Assembly (NCBI RefSeq): GCF_001839655.2
Contig: NZ_CP056087.1
Span: 4,216,001 to 4,280,000, forward strand
Length of the DNA stretch: 64,000 nt
Direction: 5' to 3'
Source: Pseudomonas argentinensis
GTDB lineage: Bacteria; Pseudomonadota; Gammaproteobacteria; Pseudomonadales; Pseudomonadaceae
Shown in pieces: positions 60,297 to 64,000 of this stretch. Both the position numbers and the translations under genes were made by a program. The notes under the pieces are model-generated. The model ran no database searches. It saw only the letters and a program-made list of their open reading frames with translations, and was not told where the DNA came from. Positions within the stretch are counted from its first letter, which is position 1, and each line of letters begins with the position of its first letter.

Positions 60297-63233
60297 CTAA
60301 GCGTCCCCCATCAGTTCTCTGACCCGGGAGGTCAGGGTGTCGACAGAAAAGGGTTTTGTCAGCACCTGCATGCCGGCTTCGAGATGCCCGTTACCAATCA
60401 CGGCGTTCTCCGCATACCCCGTGATGAACAAGGTACTCAGACCAGGGCGAACGTCACGCCCGGCCTCAGCCATCTGCCGACCATTCAAGCCGCCAGGGAG
60501 GCCTACGTCAGTAATCAGCAGATCGATATGCACGTCAGAGCGCAGCACCTTGAGCCCGGCCATGCTGTCCGCAGCCTCGATCACCGTGTAACCAAGTTCT
60601 CCCAGCACCTCGGTCAAAAGCATACGAACGGTAGGTTCATCGTCGACCACGAGAATCGTCTCGCCAGACTGCGCACGCGGTTCGTCCCGATGGCCGGTTT
60701 CCTCCTGCTCGACTACGGCGTCACCCAGATAGCGTGGCAGGTAGATGCACAGCGTTGTCCCCAAGCCGACTTCCGAGTAGATGCGCGCTTGCCCACCCGA
60801 CTGCTTGGCAAACCCGTAGATCATGGACAGGCCCAGCCCGGTGCCGTGGCCAATGGGCTTGGTGGTGAAGAATGGATCGAAGGCCTTGGCGATTACATCC
60901 GGCGTCATGCCCGTACCGGTATCGGTCACGCATATCGACAGGTACTGCCCCTCCTCCAGGTCATGGGCGCGGGCGGCATTGCGATCCATCCAACGATTGG
61001 CCGTCTCGATGGTGATCCGGCCACCGTCTGGCATGGCATCACGCGCATTGATGCACAAATTCAGAAGCGCGTTTTCCAACTGGCTGGCATCGACGCGCGC
61101 CGACCAGAGACCCGTGGCGCCAACGGTCTCGACGATGATGCTCGGCCCTACCGTACGCTGGATCAGATCGGTCATGCTCAGCATCAGCGCATTGATGTCC
61201 GTAGGTCGAGGGTCCAGGGTCTGTCGCCGTGAAAATGCCAGCAGGCGATGCGTCAATGCAGATGCCCGCTTGGCCGCGCCCTGCGCCGCCAGCATGTATT
61301 TTTCCAGGCCGTTGATTCGCCCCTGCGCCATCCTCACGCCCATAAGCTCCAGGGAGCCCGATATACCGGTGAGCAGGTTGTTGAAATCGTGGGCCAGGCC
61401 ACCCGTCAGTTGGCCGACGGCCTCCATTTTCTGGGACTGGCGCAGCTTTTCTTCGGTCTGCATCAACTCGGCGGTGCGCTCAGCGACCCGCTGCTCCAGC
61501 GTCTCGTTGAGCGCTCGCAGCGCCGCCGTAGCACGATCACGTTCGGCTTCCAGCGTACGGCGCTCTTCGACATCGATCAGAACGCCGGGGAAGCTTTGCG
61601 GCGTGCCGTCTTCGGCACGGTCCACACGGCCATTGGCTTCGATCCAGTAATACTTGCCGTCCGTGCGTCGCACCCGATACTGATGCGCATAAGAGCCGCC
61701 GCGCATGATGGCATCGTTGATGGCCGCAACCAGCCCCTCGCGATCATCCGGGTGTACCGTTGCGTTGACCTGTTCGAGAGAAAGACCACTGTGTCCCAGA
61801 GCAGGATCGAGACCGAAGGCATCAGCAAAGGCATTATCAACGGTGAATCGATCATTGGGGATGTCCCAATGCCAGGTGCCGATAATCGCGCCGGCGGCAA
61901 GGGCGAGCTGCACCCGTTCGATGTTTTCGCGAGCTAAGGCTTCGCTGATTCGTAACCGCTCCTGGGCATTTCGCCGGGCAGTCACGTCATTGAAGAAGAT
62001 ACCGATCTGCCGTTCGGCAGGGTCGCCTACCGGAACGGCACGCACGTCGAACCAGCGTTCGAATGCCTCGGCATAATTCTCGAACGTAGCGGGCTCCCGT
62101 GTTTTGGCGACGCTTCCATAGGTGTCGAACCAGAACTGCTCCAGATCCGGAGCGTACTCGGTTACCCATTTACCGCGCAGGTTGACGCCCGCCTCACGCT
62201 CGAAGGCAGGATTGACCTCGATGAATCGGTAGTCCACCGGGCGATCGGTCTCGTCGAACTTGACTTCGACGATGGCGAATGCGGTCTCTATCGTTTCCAC
62301 GATCGTCCTGAATCGCTCTTCGCTCTTGCGCAGTGCGGTCGCCGCTGAGCGACTCTGCGTCAGGTCGAGCATGGCACCGATCATGCGAACAGCCTTGCCC
62401 TGGGCGTTGCGAATCAGGTGCCCTCGATCGAGCACCTCCGCATAGGTGCCGTCCTGGCGTCGAAACCGATATTCGTCCGTCCAGGCAGTACCCTCGCCGT
62501 CAATGACCGCATGAATCGAGGTGTAGATGCGGTCCTGATCTTCCGGATGAATCTGCGCCATCCACCAATCACCACTGGTCTCTATGGTGGCGAGCGCATG
62601 GCCATAGGCTTGCTCGAGCGCGTCGTTCCAGAGGACGTGATTGGCCACCAGGTCCCAGTCCCAAATCGCGTCGTTGGTCGCTTTGGAAGCGAGGCGGTAG
62701 CGCTCCTTGGCTTCCTCCATTGCACGGCCCGCCAGGTGCTCACGGGTGCGATCGCGCAGGATCTTCATGAAACCCAGATGGGCATTGTTCTCGGCAAAAA
62801 GCGGCATCATTTCGCCGGAGGCCCAGATCTGCTGCCCATCCTTGCGGATATGCCAGCGTTCGTCCGCTGCGCGCCCCGCTCGCAGCGCCTGCTGCATTTC
62901 ATGTTCGACTCGGCCCGTCTGGCGATCCTCCGGCGTGAAGAAGCGATCTGCTGGCTGGCCACACATTTCATCAGCGCTCCAGCCGAACACCAGCGCAGCT
63001 GCAGAATTCCAGTTGGTGATCGTCCCCGAGGGGTCTATGAGAATGATCGCGAAATCGACAGCGCTCTCGAATACCGCCCATTGGCGTGCCGCGCGCTGGC
63101 TTAGCCCTGCTCCCGCGATTTCTCGAGTGGCAGCTGTTCGGTTGGCTCCACGCGCCGCCGCGCGCAATCGCAGCACTTCCGCTTCCAGTTCTTCGCGAGA
63201 AAGGTGATTCAAGTTCTGGTTCACACGCACCAC
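60297..63233 (-). CDS. Multi-PAS hybrid sensor histidine kinase
   Basis: A 978-residue cytoplasmic hybrid kinase with no membrane helix. Four PAS-type modules lie at about 50-175, 180-300, 310-425 and 435-560 (e.g. TNWNSAAALVFGWSADEM), followed by a coiled linker. The phospho-acceptor His615 is in GGLAHDFNNLL, and the ATPase has NLCINARDAMPDGG, DTGTGM and GTGLGLSMIYG. A C-terminal receiver holds the phospho-acceptor Asp909 (LLITDVGLPGG), so it passes phosphate to a histidine phosphotransferase elsewhere. GTG at 63233 is the first start; other GTG codons follow within 4 residues, and GGGGAG just upstream fits the second or fourth better. Confidence 0.9.
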   Translation of the reverse strand: MVRVNQNLNHLSREELEAEVLRLRAAARGANRTAATREIAGAGLSQRAARQWAVFESAVDFAIILIDPSGTITNWNSAAALVFGWSADEMCGQPADRFFTPEDRQTGRVEHEMQQALRAGRAADERWHIRKDGQQIWASGEMMPLFAENNAHLGFMKILRDRTREHLAGRAMEEAKERYRLASKATNDAIWDWDLVANHVLWNDALEQAYGHALATIETSGDWWMAQIHPEDQDRIYTSIHAVIDGEGTAWTDEYRFRRQDGTYAEVLDRGHLIRNAQGKAVRMIGAMLDLTQSRSAATALRKSEERFRTIVETIETAFAIVEVKFDETDRPVDYRFIEVNPAFEREAGVNLRGKWVTEYAPDLEQFWFDTYGSVAKTREPATFENYAEAFERWFDVRAVPVGDPAERQIGIFFNDVTARRNAQERLRISEALARENIERVQLALAAGAIIGTWHWDIPNDRFTVDNAFADAFGLDPALGHSGLSLEQVNATVHPDDREGLVAAINDAIMRGGSYAHQYRVRRTDGKYYWIEANGRVDRAEDGTPQSFPGVLIDVEERRTLEAERDRATAALRALNETLEQRVAERTAELMQTEEKLRQSQKMEAVGQLTGGLAHDFNNLLTGISGSLELMGVRMAQGRINGLEKYMLAAQGAAKRASALTHRLLAFSRRQTLDPRPTDINALMLSMTDLIQRTVGPSIIVETVGATGLWSARVDASQLENALLNLCINARDAMPDGGRITIETANRWMDRNAARAHDLEEGQYLSICVTDTGTGMTPDVIAKAFDPFFTTKPIGHGTGLGLSMIYGFAKQSGGQARIYSEVGLGTTLCIYLPRYLGDAVVEQEETGHRDEPRAQSGETILVVDDEPTVRMLLTEVLGELGYTVIEAADSMAGLKVLRSDVHIDLLITDVGLPGGLNGRQMAEAGRDVRPGLSTLFITGYAENAVIGNGHLEAGMQVLTKPFSVDTLTSRVRELMGDA

Positions 63234-63717
63234 TACTCCCCGGCGACGAGCCCGGCCAACGTAGAATGATTAGAGGGTAGCCATGCTGGCGTAGCAGGCC
63301 TTGGCGATTGGTTTTCCTGGAAGCTGCGAGAATGGCGGGCAAACCCTTCGATGGGCTGCGCCCTTGCGGCCAAGGTTCGAAAGAAAGGCGTGCCGGACAC
63401 TGTTTAATGATTCATTGAATAGGACTCGACAGCGGACGACCAAGCGGCAGTAAAGCGCTCGGCATGAGACGCGGGCGCGTTCATGCCGCTAGGCGGAAAA
63501 TACACCATCATACCGTTCACCGGCCTGTCACAAGCGACCAATGGCCGTAAGAAGTTTTTCATGAATCCGCCGCATCGAAGGCAGCGAGCCATCTGCCCTG
63601 GCCGTCACCGCCACGGTTCGCTGCACGGCCGTTTCGGGCAAGCGCATTTCCCGCAGCCTGTTCATGCCCTGGCTGAACTGCCCGGCGACAGTGCACGGCT
63701 CGCCGTCCGCGGAGAAA
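63234..63717. other. Gap between the hybrid kinase and the receiver gene
   Basis: About 480 bp with no clear gene. A 45-codon frame on the minus strand (63528-63665, MNRLREMRLPETAVQRTV) has normal codon usage but no family and no context. The stretch should contain the hybrid kinase promoter. Confidence 0.3.
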
Positions 63718-64000
63718 TCAGGGTGCCGAGACCTCGGCCTGGGGGGCTTCGTCCCAGGATTCGCCGCGAAGCTGAGCGAGGCTTGCGGCGAGTTCGCTCT
63801 TGCGAAACGGCTTGGTCAGGCGTGGCAGCTCCGGGTCCAGGCCCTCACGCTCCGCGTAGCCGGACACCAGCAGGATCGCGATTCCAGGCCGGGAGGTGCG
63901 CACCATCCGGGCCAGATCGGTGCCATTGATGCCCGGCATCAGGTGATCGGTGACGAGCAGGTCGAAGGGTTCGCCGCTGGCCACCCGCTGCATGGCCTCT
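63718..64000 (-). CDS. Receiver-domain protein, 5' part beyond the window
   Basis: The last 94 residues of a response-regulator receiver domain are visible: the acceptor Asp in FDLLVTDHLMPGINGTDLAR, the Ser/Thr switch in ILLVSGYAE and the conserved Lys in LTKPFRKSELAASLAQL. It ends 20 residues later, so the receiver is C-terminal. It may be the tail of a hybrid kinase like the one next to it or a single-domain regulator. It is on the same strand as the hybrid kinase, about 480 bp before it. Confidence 0.85.
   Translation of the reverse strand, partial: EAMQRVASGEPFDLLVTDHLMPGINGTDLARMVRTSRPGIAILLVSGYAEREGLDPELPRLTKPFRKSELAASLAQLRGESWDEAPQAEVSAP

Noticed and set aside
63404..63592. Small minus-strand frame between kinase and receiver genes
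   Set aside because: No ribosome site, odd composition and no recognisable relation.

Overview
The window is chromosomal DNA of a high-GC gammaproteobacterium, almost certainly Pseudomonas in the broad sense. The evidence is a cinA/pncC-mutS-fdxA block followed by an unannotated Gac/Rsm small RNA of the RsmZ type, a universal stress protein-pyruvate kinase-ferredoxin reductase-SadC-fumarase block whose order I recall from P. aeruginosa, Pseudomonas lysine catabolism genes (hglS, amaB, amaA), REP/REPIN repeats and small DUF3509/DUF1652-type proteins. I saw no tRNA, rRNA, CRISPR array, prophage or transposase gene. The species cannot be fixed from this sequence.

Layout. 0-12 kb is core: cinA (partial), mutS, fdxA, rsmZ with a GacA box, a PilZ protein, a DUF4124 protein, a small lipoprotein, a tandem Usp protein, pyruvate kinase, a 2Fe-2S ferredoxin reductase, the diguanylate cyclase SadC and class I fumarase. 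A 265-bp MITE-like element sits between sadC and fumA. 12-16 kb is an iron-regulated cell-surface signalling unit (Fur box, ECF sigma factor, FecR anti-sigma, TonB-dependent receptor). 16-24 kb holds a DUF1028 protein, a cysteine hydrolase, metE and a small amine/polyamine locus: an AraC regulator with an NTF2-like N-terminus, an FAD oxidase, a cupin gene broken by a frameshift and a second copy of the MITE, and a PotF-like binding protein. 24-30 kb holds a cupin, an AraC regulator, a CDF transporter, a PiT phosphate transporter and two small genes.

30-40 kb is a lysine/pipecolate catabolic region: HglS (2-oxoadipate to D-2-hydroxyglutarate), a LysR regulator, AmaB, AmaA, and a YdiJ-type D-2-hydroxyglutarate dehydrogenase with its own LysR. 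Together these could carry pipecolate to 2-oxoglutarate apart from the aminoadipate transaminase step. A tandem palindromic repeat and REP elements lie inside the region. 40-53 kb is a patchwork of small redox and stress genes (DsbA-like, WrbA-like, SDR, pirin, flavin reductase, quinone oxidoreductase, DoxX, aldo/keto reductase) with many divergent LysR, AraC and MarR regulators. It also holds an orphan PrpF-family isomerase behind a MarR gene with an 18-bp palindromic operator.

53-59 kb is the most interesting part: a CHASE2 class III nucleotide cyclase, an OmpA-like lipoprotein, a secreted FecR-domain protein and a GAF/HD-GYP phosphodiesterase whose catalytic domain is split by a long insertion. 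A third, unrelated MITE-like element is inserted exactly at the stop codon of the OmpA-like gene. The window closes with three tiny DUF-type genes, a multi-PAS hybrid histidine kinase and the end of another receiver-domain protein. Second messengers recur: SadC makes c-di-GMP, the PilZ protein binds it, the HD-GYP protein may degrade it, and the Gac/Rsm RNA may control SadC.
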